A stretch of 56,913 bases of DNA from Flavobacterium gawalongense (GCF_007097265.1 NZ_VJZP01000028.1:1-56913); one strand, 5' to 3'. Counted from the first letter of the stretch, positions 1 through 8,497 are shown. Notes: generated by a model from the sequence alone, not told the origin. Made by a program: numbers and translations.

Positions 1-56
1 CCAAATCTGAACTTCTCAAACAAGAATCTCGTTTTCAACAATGGTTCACAGGCTAA
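1..56 (+). CDS. Possible C-terminal end of an upstream gene (partial)
   Basis: One plus-strand frame is open from the window edge and ends at a TAA at 54-56, giving a tail of 17 residues ending ESRFQQWFTG. A second frame is also open until 73-75, so the frame choice is uncertain. The strong symmetrical terminator at 141-188 fits a gene converging on pruA. Too little is visible to name a family. Confidence 0.35.
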   Translation, partial: KSELLKQESRFQQWFTG

Positions 57-140
57 ACCCTGCAAGTTGGGTTAAAGAAAAAATAAATTGGAACAACAGC
101 TCTAATTGTTGCATAACCTCTCAAAAATATCTAAATCAAA

Positions 141-188
141 AAAAACCCCATAAAAATTCAAAATTATTTGAATTTTTATGGGGTTTTT
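141..188. terminator. Bidirectional rho-independent terminator
   Basis: A perfect 22-bp inverted repeat (141-162 and 167-188) with a 4-nt loop ends in A and T runs on its two sides, so it can work in both directions. It serves pruA on the minus strand and probably the gene converging from the left. Confidence 0.85.
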
Positions 189-200
189 AAATCTAAAATA

Positions 201-224
201 AGATTGCGTCGTTCCTCGCAATGA
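201..224. repeat. Short palindromic repeat beside the pruA stop
   Basis: ATTGCG (203-208) and CGCAAT (217-222) form a small hairpin around TCGTTCCT. The whole reads agattgcgtcgttcctcgca plus atga and ends two bases from the pruA stop codon. From memory, near-identical sequences (TTGCGAGGAACGAAGCAATC type) recur between genes in many bacterial genomes. One copy is seen here. Confidence 0.5.
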
Positions 225-226
225 CT

Positions 227-1855
227 TTATTCTCCTAAAAACGCGTATCTGTAATCTTCTGGAGTGATAAATGTCTCTTTAATCGTTCTTGGTGAAGCCC
301 AACGCAATAAGTTCAATGCTGAACCTGCTTTGTCATTAGTTCCTGATGCTCTTGCGCCACCAAAAGGTTGCATTCCTACAACTGCTCCGGTTGGTTTGTC
401 ATTGATGTAGAAGTTACCGGCGGCATTTTGCAATTTGGTAGTCGCTTGTTCAATAGCATAACGGTCTTGACTGAAAACAGCACCTGTTAAAGCATATTCT
501 GAAGTCGTGTCAACCAATTCTAAAGTTTCTTCCCATTTTGCATCTTCGTAAACGAAAATCGTCATAACAGGTCCGAATAATTCGGTTTCCATTGTAGTGT
601 AATGTGGGTTTGTTGTTACTATTATTGTTGGTTCAATAAAATAACCAACAGATTTATCATAATTTCCACCAACGATAATTTCGGCATCTGCATCTTTTTT
701 GGCTTGGTCAATAAAACTAACCAATTTATCGAATGAACCTTCGTGAATAACAGCGGTGATAAAGTTACTAAAATCTTCTGGCGAACCCATTTTCATTGAT
801 TTTACTTCAGTGATTAATTGTTCTTTTATTGCTGGCCACAAACTTCTTGGAACATAAGATCTTGAAGCTGCAGAACATTTTTGACCTTGAAACTCGAAAG
901 CCCCACGAACAATTCCTGTTGCCACTTGTTTTGGATTCGCACTTGGATGAGCAATAATAAAATCTTTCCCACCAGTTTCACCTACAATTCTTGGGTAAGT
1001 TTTATAATGGTGAATGTTTGTTCCAATTTTTGCCCAAATGTCTTTGAATACATGAGTTGAACCTGTGAAATGGATTCCTGCAAAATCACGACTTGCCAAA
1101 ACGGTATCAGTAATCATCAAAGCGTCTCCAAAAACTACGTTGATAACGCCATCAGGAACACCTGCTTCTTTGAAAACATCGATAATGATTTTTGCAGAGA
1201 AAATTTGGCTGTCACTTGGTTTCCAAATAACAACATTACCCATCATAGCTGCACTTGCAGGAAGATTTCCAGCAATGGCAGTAAAGTTAAATGGAGTAAT
1301 AGCATATACAAAACCTTCCAATGGTCTGTATTCTAATCGGTTCCACATATCTGAATTCGATTTTGGCTGATCACCATAAATTTGAGTCATGAATTCTACG
1401 TTGAAACGTAAAAAATCAATCAATTCACAGGAAGCATCAATTTCGGCTTGATGAATATTTTTAGACTGCGCAATCATTGTTGCGGCATTTATTCTTGCTC
1501 TGTAAGGACCTGCAATTAGTTCGGCAGCTTTTAGGAATATAGCTGCTCTTTGTTCCCACGCCATGTTAGCCCATTCGGTTTTTGCTTCCAGTGCATTGGC
1601 AATGGCTTTTTCTATATGCAATTTTTCGGCAAGATGGTATGTTCCTACTATATGTTTATGATCGTGTGGAGCTGTCATGTTTTTGGTATTGCCAGTTCTA
1701 ATTTCTTCGCTTCCAATGTATAATGGAACGTCAATTTTAGATTGCCACATTTGGCGGTATGCTTCTAGTACTTTTGCTTTTTCTGGCGAATTGGGAGCAT
1801 ACGATTTTACAGGTTCGTTTACCGCTTTTGGTACATGAAAAAATCCTTTTAACAT
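227..1855 (-). CDS. pruA: L-glutamate gamma-semialdehyde dehydrogenase
   Basis: This cytosolic NAD-dependent aldehyde dehydrogenase oxidises glutamate-5-semialdehyde (in equilibrium with delta1-pyrroline-5-carboxylate) to glutamate, the second step of proline breakdown. The 542-residue product has full family length and the aldehyde dehydrogenase hallmarks: ITPFNF near 186-191, the general-base motif VGETGGKD with Glu293, and the catalytic cysteine Cys327 in FQGQKCSAASR. The C-terminal part GAVVGMQPFGGARASGTNDKAG is typical of pruA rather than of generic aldehyde dehydrogenases. It stands alone, without a proline dehydrogenase domain, so putA/prodh must lie elsewhere. A -7-like element lies at 1928-1935 and a strong terminator follows. 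Confidence in the function is high. Confidence 0.95.
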   Translation of the reverse strand: MLKGFFHVPKAVNEPVKSYAPNSPEKAKVLEAYRQMWQSKIDVPLYIGSEEIRTGNTKNMTAPHDHKHIVGTYHLAEKLHIEKAIANALEAKTEWANMAWEQRAAIFLKAAELIAGPYRARINAATMIAQSKNIHQAEIDASCELIDFLRFNVEFMTQIYGDQPKSNSDMWNRLEYRPLEGFVYAITPFNFTAIAGNLPASAAMMGNVVIWKPSDSQIFSAKIIIDVFKEAGVPDGVINVVFGDALMITDTVLASRDFAGIHFTGSTHVFKDIWAKIGTNIHHYKTYPRIVGETGGKDFIIAHPSANPKQVATGIVRGAFEFQGQKCSAASRSYVPRSLWPAIKEQLITEVKSMKMGSPEDFSNFITAVIHEGSFDKLVSFIDQAKKDADAEIIVGGNYDKSVGYFIEPTIIVTTNPHYTTMETELFGPVMTIFVYEDAKWEETLELVDTTSEYALTGAVFSQDRYAIEQATTKLQNAAGNFYINDKPTGAVVGMQPFGGARASGTNDKAGSALNLLRWASPRTIKETFITPEDYRYAFLGE

Positions 1856-1927
1856 GATAATTTTATTTGAGTATTAAACAATTAGGCAATTAAACAATCC
1901 TATTTTTAGGAATTATTTATTTTGTAA

Positions 1928-1935
1928 CAAAAGTA
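1928..1935 (-). promoter_or_regulatory. Putative -7 element for pruA
   Basis: Read on the minus strand this is TACTTTTG, a match to the Bacteroidota -7 consensus TAnnTTTG, about 73 nt before the pruA start. No TTG is seen at the ideal -33 spacing. Confidence 0.4.
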
Positions 1936-2036
1936 CAAAGGTTTATTTGAATTTTTGATAACTATTTGTGTTAAATGCGCCATTTCTATACTCTATTTTA
2001 TTAGTGATTTAAAGTATAGCAATGTAATTGATTTTA

Positions 2037-3047
2037 TTAGATCTTTGATTTCGAATATATTTCAGCTATCATACAACGTACACTTCCTCCACCAATTGTT
2101 TCAATGGTTTTTATCGAAAGAGGGACAAGTTCACAGTATTTTTCAAGATCCTTTTTTTGGCTCGATTTTAAACTATTATATGCGCTTTGCGACATTGCCA
2201 AGATTGTTTTATTGTTTTTGGTTTTAAGTTCAAGCATATTTCCAGCGAAATTGTTCAGTTGTTCAAATGTGATGTCTATAATCTGATGTCCTGATTTAGT
2301 AAGTGATTTAACAAGTTGCTGCTTTTCATTTTTATCTGTAATGCTGTTTAAACATACAACCGCAAAGCGAGAACCTATGCACATCATAACATTAGTATGA
2401 TAAATTTCTTTATGATCTTTATCATACGAATGAAAATAAACTGGTTTGTATCCCAAGTAATCGCTTACTTTTACAAATAAATCTTTGTCAGTTCGTGGAG
2501 ATAAGCAAGCATAAGCAACTTTGTTAACATGGTCAAATATAATACTGCCAGTTCCTTCTAGGTATTTTTTATTATAATGTTCCTTTGAAAAATCTATTAT
2601 TTCAGAGATTGCGAATTTGGTTTTTAACGAATCAATAATATCTAGCCTAATTTCTGCCAATCTATTTGGCGTTAACATTGGATATAATATAACTTTTCCA
2701 TCAGGGTGAAAGCTTACCCAGTTATTAGGGAATACAGCATCTGGTTTAACAGGAAGTTGTGTGTCATTTATTACATTAACATTAACTCCTTTTAATTTTA
2801 GTTTTTCTGCCATATCATCAAATTCTTTTAACGCTATATTTTTTAATTGTTCTGGACTTATTCCTTTCAGTTCTTTTTGAAAATAATTCGTTTCCGATGT
2901 TTGAATATTTACACCAAAATTAGCAGGTCTTACCAACAAAATACTAGATGTAGATTGTTTCAAAGCTGACAATTTCAATTCTTTGTTTTGAGAATACATC
3001 ATAGTACAAGTAATTAGCAGAAGTGCAGTTAATTTTTTGTTTTTCAT
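2037..3047 (-). CDS. CtlX/DDAH-like amidinotransferase-fold hydrolase with a signal peptide
   Basis: The 336-residue product belongs to the guanidine-modifying (amidinotransferase) fold and most resembles the citrulline-utilisation hydrolase CtlX/arginine deiminase-related group. Visible motifs are PDAVFPNNW (102-110) with Asp103, LEGTGS (163-168) with Glu164, His217 in YHTNVMM, and the nucleophile Cys325 in GGGSVRCM. Substrate is unproven: citrulline, methylarginine or a related ureido/guanidino compound. The N-terminus MKNKKLTALLLITCTMMYSQ looks like a Sec signal peptide, although most relatives are cytosolic. A later in-frame Met at residue 16 or 17 could give a cytosolic form. It lies 36 nt downstream of a membrane-protein gene on the same strand, probably as an operon. 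Confidence 0.82.
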   Translation of the reverse strand: MKNKKLTALLLITCTMMYSQNKELKLSALKQSTSSILLVRPANFGVNIQTSETNYFQKELKGISPEQLKNIALKEFDDMAEKLKLKGVNVNVINDTQLPVKPDAVFPNNWVSFHPDGKVILYPMLTPNRLAEIRLDIIDSLKTKFAISEIIDFSKEHYNKKYLEGTGSIIFDHVNKVAYACLSPRTDKDLFVKVSDYLGYKPVYFHSYDKDHKEIYHTNVMMCIGSRFAVVCLNSITDKNEKQQLVKSLTKSGHQIIDITFEQLNNFAGNMLELKTKNNKTILAMSQSAYNSLKSSQKKDLEKYCELVPLSIKTIETIGGGSVRCMIAEIYSKSKI

Positions 3048-3083
3048 AACGCTTTTTTTTATTAGGATTAAAATTTATTTTCC

Positions 3084-3941
3084 TTAAGTTGTTAGCTCTC
3101 TATGAGTTAACCATTTTTGGAAGTAATGATACACTTTTGCCAATGTGAATACAAAAAGTGTAGTTATAATTCCTAGTATTACATTGTAACAGGGTTCTAG
3201 AGTTAATGATATTCGGATCAAAATTGTAGCTAATACAAATGCGGAATATCTAAATACTCTGTAGTAATTTGTTGTGAATCTTAATGAGACAAGTACTATG
3301 ACAATATCTGTAAAAATTAGGGCTGTGTAAAATGTTTCAAACGAATGCAAAAAAACACCTGTTTGTAGTAATGTTATAAAATCGTTAAAACCTATATAGA
3401 AAAAGGACAGTAATAAAAAGATGGCCAGCATTTTTTTAATACGTACAAATTGAAATTGATTGATATAGGTTTCTGATAGTTGAATTTCGCGATTCAATTT
3501 ACGCGTAAACCCCATGATTGTAAAAATGGTAAGTGCACCAAAGGAATAAACAAGTATATTAATTATAGACTTACTTGAGTCACTCCATAACACGAATTCG
3601 TCTAAGTGGCTAAACTCTTTAAAGGCATCCCGTAAAAATATCATAGATAGCAGTTCAAATTGTTTGCCTAAAGAGCGGGTTACGGATTTTGGCAATACAA
3701 ATATTAGGCTCAATAATTCAAAAATTAGTAGAATGGTAAAAACTACTTCAACAGCAAAAAAACGATGCTTGAATAAAGAATTGAAGTGACCTAAAGAAAT
3801 TATTTTTTGAGATACTAAAAAGCTACATACTCCACAAGCTATGAAAATTACTACTAAAAAAGTACTTATGGTTTTAATTATTTTTGGGTTCTCCCAAAAT
3901 AATACATGCTTGTCGAATAATCCTGTTATTTGTTTTATCAT
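3084..3941 (-). CDS. Seven-helix membrane protein of unknown function
   Basis: I do not recognise this 285-residue family. It has about seven hydrophobic helices (roughly 23-43, 61-84, 128-146, 170-186, 205-220, 233-248 and 252-270) with short charged loops such as GFTRKLNRE, and no signal peptide separate from the first helix. No catalytic motif, ATP-binding site or transporter signature is evident. It is the first gene of a probable two-gene unit with the exported amidinohydrolase-like protein 36 nt downstream, so a role in the same process is possible but only inferred. A -7-like element lies about 50 nt upstream of the start. Confidence 0.6.
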   Translation of the reverse strand: MIKQITGLFDKHVLFWENPKIIKTISTFLVVIFIACGVCSFLVSQKIISLGHFNSLFKHRFFAVEVVFTILLIFELLSLIFVLPKSVTRSLGKQFELLSMIFLRDAFKEFSHLDEFVLWSDSSKSIINILVYSFGALTIFTIMGFTRKLNREIQLSETYINQFQFVRIKKMLAIFLLLSFFYIGFNDFITLLQTGVFLHSFETFYTALIFTDIVIVLVSLRFTTNYYRVFRYSAFVLATILIRISLTLEPCYNVILGIITTLFVFTLAKVYHYFQKWLTHRELTT

Positions 3942-4396
3942 TACTTTCTTATCGATGATTTAATAAAAACAATTTTTTAAAATTATTCAACAAAAGTACA
4001 AAGGATATTTTTAATAATTTCTTTTATTAGGTTAAAATAGAGTCAAATATCACAATAAAATTTAGATAATAAGTTATATTTAGCATTTATCAAGTAATAA
4101 AAGAAAATACGTACCTGGTGTTTGTGTGTGTTTATTTGGGATGTTTTTTATTATTTAATTTTTAATAAAAAATGGATGTGGACATAACTTAAAAGGTAGC
4201 ATTGAATTATTGTGGGTAAAAATAAGATAGTTTAAAGACTGTTTTTCTTATATCGATTGTGTGTGAAAATTCAAATAAATTCTAAAATAAACGATAAAAT
4301 TGAGCAGAAAATGTATGTAAAAATGAAATATAAAGGGAAATTGTACACTATTAGTAATTAGATAGAGAATTTAAAATAGTGTTAGAAAATAAAGTA
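3942..4396. other. 455-bp AT-rich intergenic region
   Basis: It contains the putative promoter of the membrane-protein gene at 3991-3998 (minus) and otherwise very AT-rich sequence with a TG-rich patch near 4118-4133. I see no credible ORF, RNA gene or strong hairpin. Confidence 0.5.
3991..3998 (-). promoter_or_regulatory. Putative -7 element for the membrane protein/CtlX-like operon
   Basis: TACTTTTG on the minus strand matches TAnnTTTG and sits 50 nt before the start at 3941. Confidence 0.45.
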
Positions 4397-4783
4397 TTAA
4401 TTCAAAGCAAAAGGAGCGCACAATCTAAAAGTAGGCACGATCACTTTGAAGTTTTTTGTGGAAGTAAAATTGATCATGTTAAAATAGCCTTTCATTGCGC
4501 CGTAAGGAGACGACAATAAGCAACCAGAGCTGTAAGTATGGAATTCACCTGGTTTAAGAACTGGTTTTTTGCCAATTATTCCTTCGCCATCTACGATTTC
4601 AAGATCATTTAGTGAGTCAAAAATTTCCCAATGGCGAGAAATTAACTGAACAGAATCTTTACTGTGGTTTTCGATTGTGATTTCATAACTAAAGGCAAAG
4701 TGAATCTTATAGTTTTTGAAGTAGGTTCCTTCAAAACTAGTCAATACCGATATTTTTATACCTCTTGTTATTTGAGAAACCAT
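4397..4783 (-). CDS. apaG: ApaG-domain protein
   Basis: This 128-residue protein is a single ApaG (DUF525) domain, a small immunoglobulin-like beta sandwich. Family hallmarks are FAFSYEITIENHS near the start, SRHWEIFDSL, the glycine-rich DGEGIIGKKPVLKPGE, and FHTYSSGCLLSSPYGAMKG. ApaG has been linked genetically to cobalt/magnesium resistance and diadenosine tetraphosphate levels in enterobacteria, but its biochemical role is unsettled. Length is normal for the family. It precedes the DUF5103 gene in the opposite transcriptional sense of reading order (both minus strand, 80 nt apart), and has its own -7-like element at 4815-4822. Confidence 0.93.
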   Translation of the reverse strand: MVSQITRGIKISVLTSFEGTYFKNYKIHFAFSYEITIENHSKDSVQLISRHWEIFDSLNDLEIVDGEGIIGKKPVLKPGEFHTYSSGCLLSSPYGAMKGYFNMINFTSTKNFKVIVPTFRLCAPFALN

Positions 4784-4814
4784 AATAAATAAATGAATAG
4801 GTGCTTAATAATGA

Positions 4815-4822
4815 CAAATTTA
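4815..4822 (-). promoter_or_regulatory. Putative -7 element for apaG
   Basis: TAAATTTG on the minus strand, about 32 nt before the apaG start, matches TAnnTTTG. Confidence 0.4.
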
Positions 4823-4863
4823 CAAAAATTTGATTTCGTATAGTCATTTTTCGAAAAGTTTTT

Positions 4864-6117
4864 TTAGTTGATAATATTTAATGAATTTGCCGTCCCTTTT
4901 CCGATGGCTCTATCATATCGATCGGTATTTTCTCGATAATAGACCATTATAAAATAATCATTTTCTGTTTGATAAAAATTTCCGTCAATTGCATTTTCAT
5001 GATCGATAATTCCTTTGCTATCTGCAACTGTATATTGGAAATTTGTAAACCCTTGTTTTATTAAAACTGCTTTTTCGTAAATGCCCTTTTTTTCATTATA
5101 ATCCAGTTTATATTCTGGTGTTAGATTATAATTATCGAACATTCCGGTAATGTAAATGTCTTTGTTAATTCTAAAAGTAGGTGCCGAAAGGCTAAAATAT
5201 GCCCAGGCATAATCGGCTTCGATTTCACTGTCGGTCGCATTTATGTTCTTAACAACAAAATTTCCGTTGACGTCTTGTGTTACCGAATACGGATAATTTG
5301 TTCTGGCATCATTTGTATATAAATAAGAACTGTAAATTTCATTATTCGAATCTACACGGGCTACATTATTATTAGCAGCTCTAATGTCTTTGTTTTCAAA
5401 ATACAAAAACTCGTTTCCTGCCCAAAATTGGGTTTGAGTATCATATTTATAAATTAAATCATTTCCAATAGTGTATTGAGGGACAATGTTTGTAATTGCG
5501 TCATTGAATTGTCCATTTTGGAGTAAAACTACTTTCACATTTTTTAATGGATTTTGAAAAGTAATTGTACTCGATTTAATAGTAAATTCCAAGTTATGTT
5601 TAGATTCCAAATTACTAACGGTTCTTGCCCTTTTTATTTGGATAGGAACGGTGACAACATCTTCATAAAGAACGAATTTTCTGGAAAAAACAATTTCTTT
5701 GTCGTTGTTTAAAATTTTCAGCATGTAATTACCGCTGATTAATAATTGTGTAAACTGATTTGGAATAGCCAGTCTATAATGGGAATAGATTTGTAACGTG
5801 TTGAAAGAATTAGTGTAATCTGAAATTCTTTGGTTGTCAAAACCTCTTAAATATTCACTTTTAGGGATGTCTGTTGGATTCCAATTATAGTTGCAATGTG
5901 TTATTTCGTAGTAATAATCAGCTTCATTGCCAAATAGATCATCAAATTGCAACTGAAATCCTTCTCCTAATTTAAAAATTGGAATTACATTTTGTTCACT
6001 TTGTACAAAAGAAATCGTCTTAATATTGTAGGGCGGAGCAACCTCTTTTTCTACTTGTGCAGTAGCCGAAGTGATTATAAAAAGCAGAACTGTTTTTTGA
6101 AAAAGAGCTTTAAGCAT
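4864..6117 (-). CDS. DUF5103 secreted protein
   Basis: The frame is open to 6159, but the Met at 6117 is preferred because it starts directly with a Sec signal peptide, MLKALFQKTVLLFIITSATA, then QVEKE. The mature protein of about 400 residues is mostly beta-rich and matches the Bacteroidota DUF5103 family, with the conserved N-terminal pattern FKLGEGFQLQFDDL, DYYYEITHCNYNW and EYLRGFDNQRI. The C-terminal half contains DIYITGMFDNY, reminiscent of an early-set or carbohydrate-binding-like sandwich. No enzyme motif is visible. Role unknown; probably periplasmic or at the outer membrane. The apaG neighbour shares its strand. Confidence 0.8.
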   Translation of the reverse strand: MLKALFQKTVLLFIITSATAQVEKEVAPPYNIKTISFVQSEQNVIPIFKLGEGFQLQFDDLFGNEADYYYEITHCNYNWNPTDIPKSEYLRGFDNQRISDYTNSFNTLQIYSHYRLAIPNQFTQLLISGNYMLKILNNDKEIVFSRKFVLYEDVVTVPIQIKRARTVSNLESKHNLEFTIKSSTITFQNPLKNVKVVLLQNGQFNDAITNIVPQYTIGNDLIYKYDTQTQFWAGNEFLYFENKDIRAANNNVARVDSNNEIYSSYLYTNDARTNYPYSVTQDVNGNFVVKNINATDSEIEADYAWAYFSLSAPTFRINKDIYITGMFDNYNLTPEYKLDYNEKKGIYEKAVLIKQGFTNFQYTVADSKGIIDHENAIDGNFYQTENDYFIMVYYRENTDRYDRAIGKGTANSLNIIN

Positions 6118-6209
6118 ATATCTTGAATTGCTGAAATGTAAATATAACAAATTAAGCAATACTATTATTATGCCAATTATAGGGTAGTCCTATTTGATTT
6201 GTCCCAAAT

Positions 6210-7043
6210 CTATTTAAAACAAACAGGGATAATTTCGCCTTTGGCCAAGCAATATTTTTCTACTAATTCCGGTGCTATTTTATTAGTATAATCTTCTTCA
6301 ACGACTTTGAAACCGATACTTCTTAATTTATCAAAATAATCGCGGCCATAAATACGAACGTGATCGTATTGCCCGAAGATTTTAGCGCGTTCTTTCTGGT
6401 CAGTAATGGTATCATCTGCAAAAGTAGTGGCTCTGGATAAATCTTGTGGGATTTGTAAAATCGCCATTCCGCCTGGTTTTAAAACTCGATATAATTCCTG
6501 CATCGCTTTCGTATCATCCGGAATATGTTCCAAAACGTGATTGCAAAGAATAACATCATATTGATTATCTTCAAAAGGCAAATCACAAATATCCGCTTTC
6601 ACATCTGCCAAAGGCGAAAATAAATCGGTTGTGGTATAATCCAGATTTTTCTGATTTCTAAACAATTTATAAAAGGCTTGTTCAGGTGCAAAATGCAACA
6701 CTTTTAGTGCTGAATTCGTTTCAGCATCTCTTAATTTTATTCTTTTGGTATTTGTAACCGAAGAATCTGAAACGAGTTCAGATTGAAAAAAATCAGTTTC
6801 TTCATTCAAATACAACCACAACAAACGGTGTCTTTCCAATGAAAGTGTACTTGGTGAAAGAACATTATTTCTTTGTGTTCCATAACCGTAAGGCAAAAAC
6901 ATTTTGAAACTTTTCCCGTCAATAGGATCCGTAAATTGAGTTCCTTTTAATGCAACTGCAAGAACTGGACGGGCCACGTAACTTAAACGAATAAGTATAG
7001 GACGCGGAATGGTATTGAGTATAAGTTTAAAGAGTTTTTTCAC
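6210..7043 (-). CDS. Class I SAM-dependent methyltransferase
   Basis: The 277-residue protein carries a Rossmann-type methyltransferase domain (Methyltransf_11-like) from about residue 112. Visible are motif I-like VLHFAPE (115-121), the acidic turn in TTTDLFSP, DICDLPF (151-157), CNHVLEHIPDD (167-177) and the post-motif LKPGG (188-192). The first 110 residues are a lineage-specific extension with FLPYGYGTQRNNVLSPS, which resembles cell-surface glycan or lipid methyltransferases, but the substrate cannot be read from sequence. One arm of the inverted repeat that brackets the GxxExxY gene lies only 17 nt upstream of the start, so its native promoter may have been displaced. Confidence 0.85.
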   Translation of the reverse strand: MKKLFKLILNTIPRPILIRLSYVARPVLAVALKGTQFTDPIDGKSFKMFLPYGYGTQRNNVLSPSTLSLERHRLLWLYLNEETDFFQSELVSDSSVTNTKRIKLRDAETNSALKVLHFAPEQAFYKLFRNQKNLDYTTTDLFSPLADVKADICDLPFEDNQYDVILCNHVLEHIPDDTKAMQELYRVLKPGGMAILQIPQDLSRATTFADDTITDQKERAKIFGQYDHVRIYGRDYFDKLRSIGFKVVEEDYTNKIAPELVEKYCLAKGEIIPVCFK

Positions 7044-7060
7044 AATTTAGAAATAAATTT

Positions 7061-7090
7061 AAACACGAATTTCACGAATTTACACGAATT
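7061..7090 (+). repeat. Left arm of a 30-bp inverted repeat around the GxxExxY gene
   Basis: The arm is built from three CACGAATT-type words. It pairs with 7553-7582 with 27 of 30 positions matching when that arm is reverse complemented. A further partial word AATTTCACGAA occurs at 7111-7121. Confidence 0.8.
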
Positions 7091-7134
7091 AAATACGATG
7101 CAAAAAAATGAATTTCACGAATCTTAGATTATTG

Positions 7135-7509
7135 TTAAAGTATTATTCTTCTATATTTAAGGCTGTCTTCTCCAAAATTGACTAATAATCCAAGTTTGTT
7201 CTGCGAAGCTGCTAAATAATTTAATGTTTGTTTTATTTCGCCATTAGAAAGACTTTCAATTGCTTTTATCTCTAAAATAATTTCATTGAAAACTACAAAA
7301 TCAGCAAAATAATAACTGGATAATATGATGTCTTTATATTCTATATGATATTTTGATTCTCGATTGTAAGGAATTTCATTTTTCTTGAATTCATATTCTA
7401 ATGCATCTCCGTAAACTTTTTCACTATGACCTTTACCTAGAATTTTATGGACCTCCATGCAAAGCCCAATAATTTGATAGGCTTCTTCTTTTAAATAAAG
7501 ATCAGTCAT
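7135..7509 (-). CDS. GxxExxY protein (PD-(D/E)XK-like)
   Basis: The 124-residue product matches the GxxExxY family (Pfam PDDEXK_3). The name-giving motif is GHSEKVY at 27-33, after CMEVHKILGKG. Asp70 in YYFADFVV and Glu80-Ile-Lys82 in ILEIKAIE form the D...ExK pattern of PD-(D/E)XK nuclease folds, followed by QTLNYLAASQNKLGLLVNFG, the typical ending. The activity is unproven, although the fold suggests nucleic-acid cleavage or binding. The gene sits between map and a methyltransferase and is enclosed by a 30-bp imperfect inverted repeat (7061-7090, 7553-7582), suggesting the cassette was inserted as a unit of about 522 bp. No transposase is present. Confidence 0.9.
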   Translation of the reverse strand: MTDLYLKEEAYQIIGLCMEVHKILGKGHSEKVYGDALEYEFKKNEIPYNRESKYHIEYKDIILSSYYFADFVVFNEIILEIKAIESLSNGEIKQTLNYLAASQNKLGLLVNFGEDSLKYRRIIL

Positions 7510-7552
7510 TTAGTAATTCTTTTAAATTTGGATTTGCTTAATTTTTAAAGCT

Positions 7553-7582
7553 AATTCGTGGAAATTTGTGAAATTCGTGTTA
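7553..7582 (-). repeat. Right arm of the inverted repeat around the GxxExxY gene
   Basis: It is the reverse complement of 7061-7090 with three mismatches. The final TTA of this arm is the map stop codon read on the minus strand, so the repeat abuts or supplies the end of map. Confidence 0.8.
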
Positions 7583-8398
7583 GATTTTTAAAGGCTCTCT
7601 TCTAAACTCATCTTCTTCATTACTCACAATTCCTAATGCTTTGTAGATGTATCCAAAAGTTGATAAAATCTCAGGTTTTCCATCGATAATCGCAACATCA
7701 TGCTCAAAATGCGCACTTGGTTTTCCATCGGCGGTAAGGATTGTCCAACCGTCTTTTAATTGTTTGATGTTTCGGGTTCCCATATTAATCATAGGCTCAA
7801 TAGCCACTACCATTCCTTCAACAAAAAGTTTTCCTCTTCCCTTTTTGCCATAATTAGGCATTTCGGGATCTTCATGCATTTTTTGTCCTACTCCGTGTCC
7901 CACTAATTCACGAACAACTCCGTATCCATGTGCTTCAGTATATCTTTGAATAGCATTTCCAACATCTTCTACGCGATTTCCTAATTTTAATTCTCGGATT
8001 CCTACGTATAAAGATTCTTTGGTTATTTGCAATAATTTTTTAGTTTCAGGAGCTACTTCACCAATTTCAAAAGAATAAGCGTGATCTCCATGGTATCCAT
8101 TTTTATAGGCACCGCAATCTACAGAGATTACATCACCACTTTCCAATGGTTTATTATTTGGAATTCCATGAACCACCTGCGCGTTTGGACTCATACAAAG
8201 TGAATTTGGGAAACCATACAAACCAAGAAAACTTGGTTCGGCTCCGTGATCACGAATAAATTCCTCGGCTAATTTGTCTAAATATAAAGTGGTGACACCT
8301 TCTTTTATTTCAGAAGCAATCATTCCTAATGTTTTTGATACGATCAATGCGCTTTCTCGCATCAATTCTATTTCTTCACGTGATTTTACAATAATCAT
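7580..8398 (-). CDS. map: Type I methionine aminopeptidase
   Basis: It removes the N-terminal methionine from nascent proteins in the cytosol. All five metal ligands are visible: Asp94 in SVDCGAY, Asp105 in YHGDHAYSF, His168 in LVGHGVGQKMHEDP, Glu201 in AIEPMIN and Glu232 in HFEHDVAI. The substrate-binding His78 is in VVHGIPN. At 272 residues it is slightly longer than the usual 250-265 because of a tail ending DEFRREPLKI. The stop codon lies inside the right arm of the repeat bracketing the GxxExxY gene, so the last residues may have been altered by insertion. A -7-like element lies at 8419-8426. Confidence 0.96.
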   Translation of the reverse strand: MIIVKSREEIELMRESALIVSKTLGMIASEIKEGVTTLYLDKLAEEFIRDHGAEPSFLGLYGFPNSLCMSPNAQVVHGIPNNKPLESGDVISVDCGAYKNGYHGDHAYSFEIGEVAPETKKLLQITKESLYVGIRELKLGNRVEDVGNAIQRYTEAHGYGVVRELVGHGVGQKMHEDPEMPNYGKKGRGKLFVEGMVVAIEPMINMGTRNIKQLKDGWTILTADGKPSAHFEHDVAIIDGKPEILSTFGYIYKALGIVSNEEDEFRREPLKI

Positions 8399-8418
8399 AA
8401 TTTCGAATTTTCAGTTTG

Positions 8419-8426
8419 CAAAAGTA
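8419..8426 (-). promoter_or_regulatory. Putative -7 element for map
   Basis: TACTTTTG on the minus strand, about 20 nt before the map start, matches TAnnTTTG and implies a short leader. Confidence 0.45.
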
Positions 8427-8465
8427 CAATTTTATGAGAACTTTTGATGTCAAATTTTTGATAAT

Positions 8466-8497
8466 AAAAAAGCTGTTCCGATTAGAACAGCTTTTTT
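8466..8497 (-). terminator. Rho-independent terminator after gpmI
   Basis: A 13-bp perfect stem (8466-8478 with 8485-8497, core GCTGTTC/GAACAGC) and a six-base loop, flanked by A and T runs, lies between gpmI and map. Confidence 0.85.
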
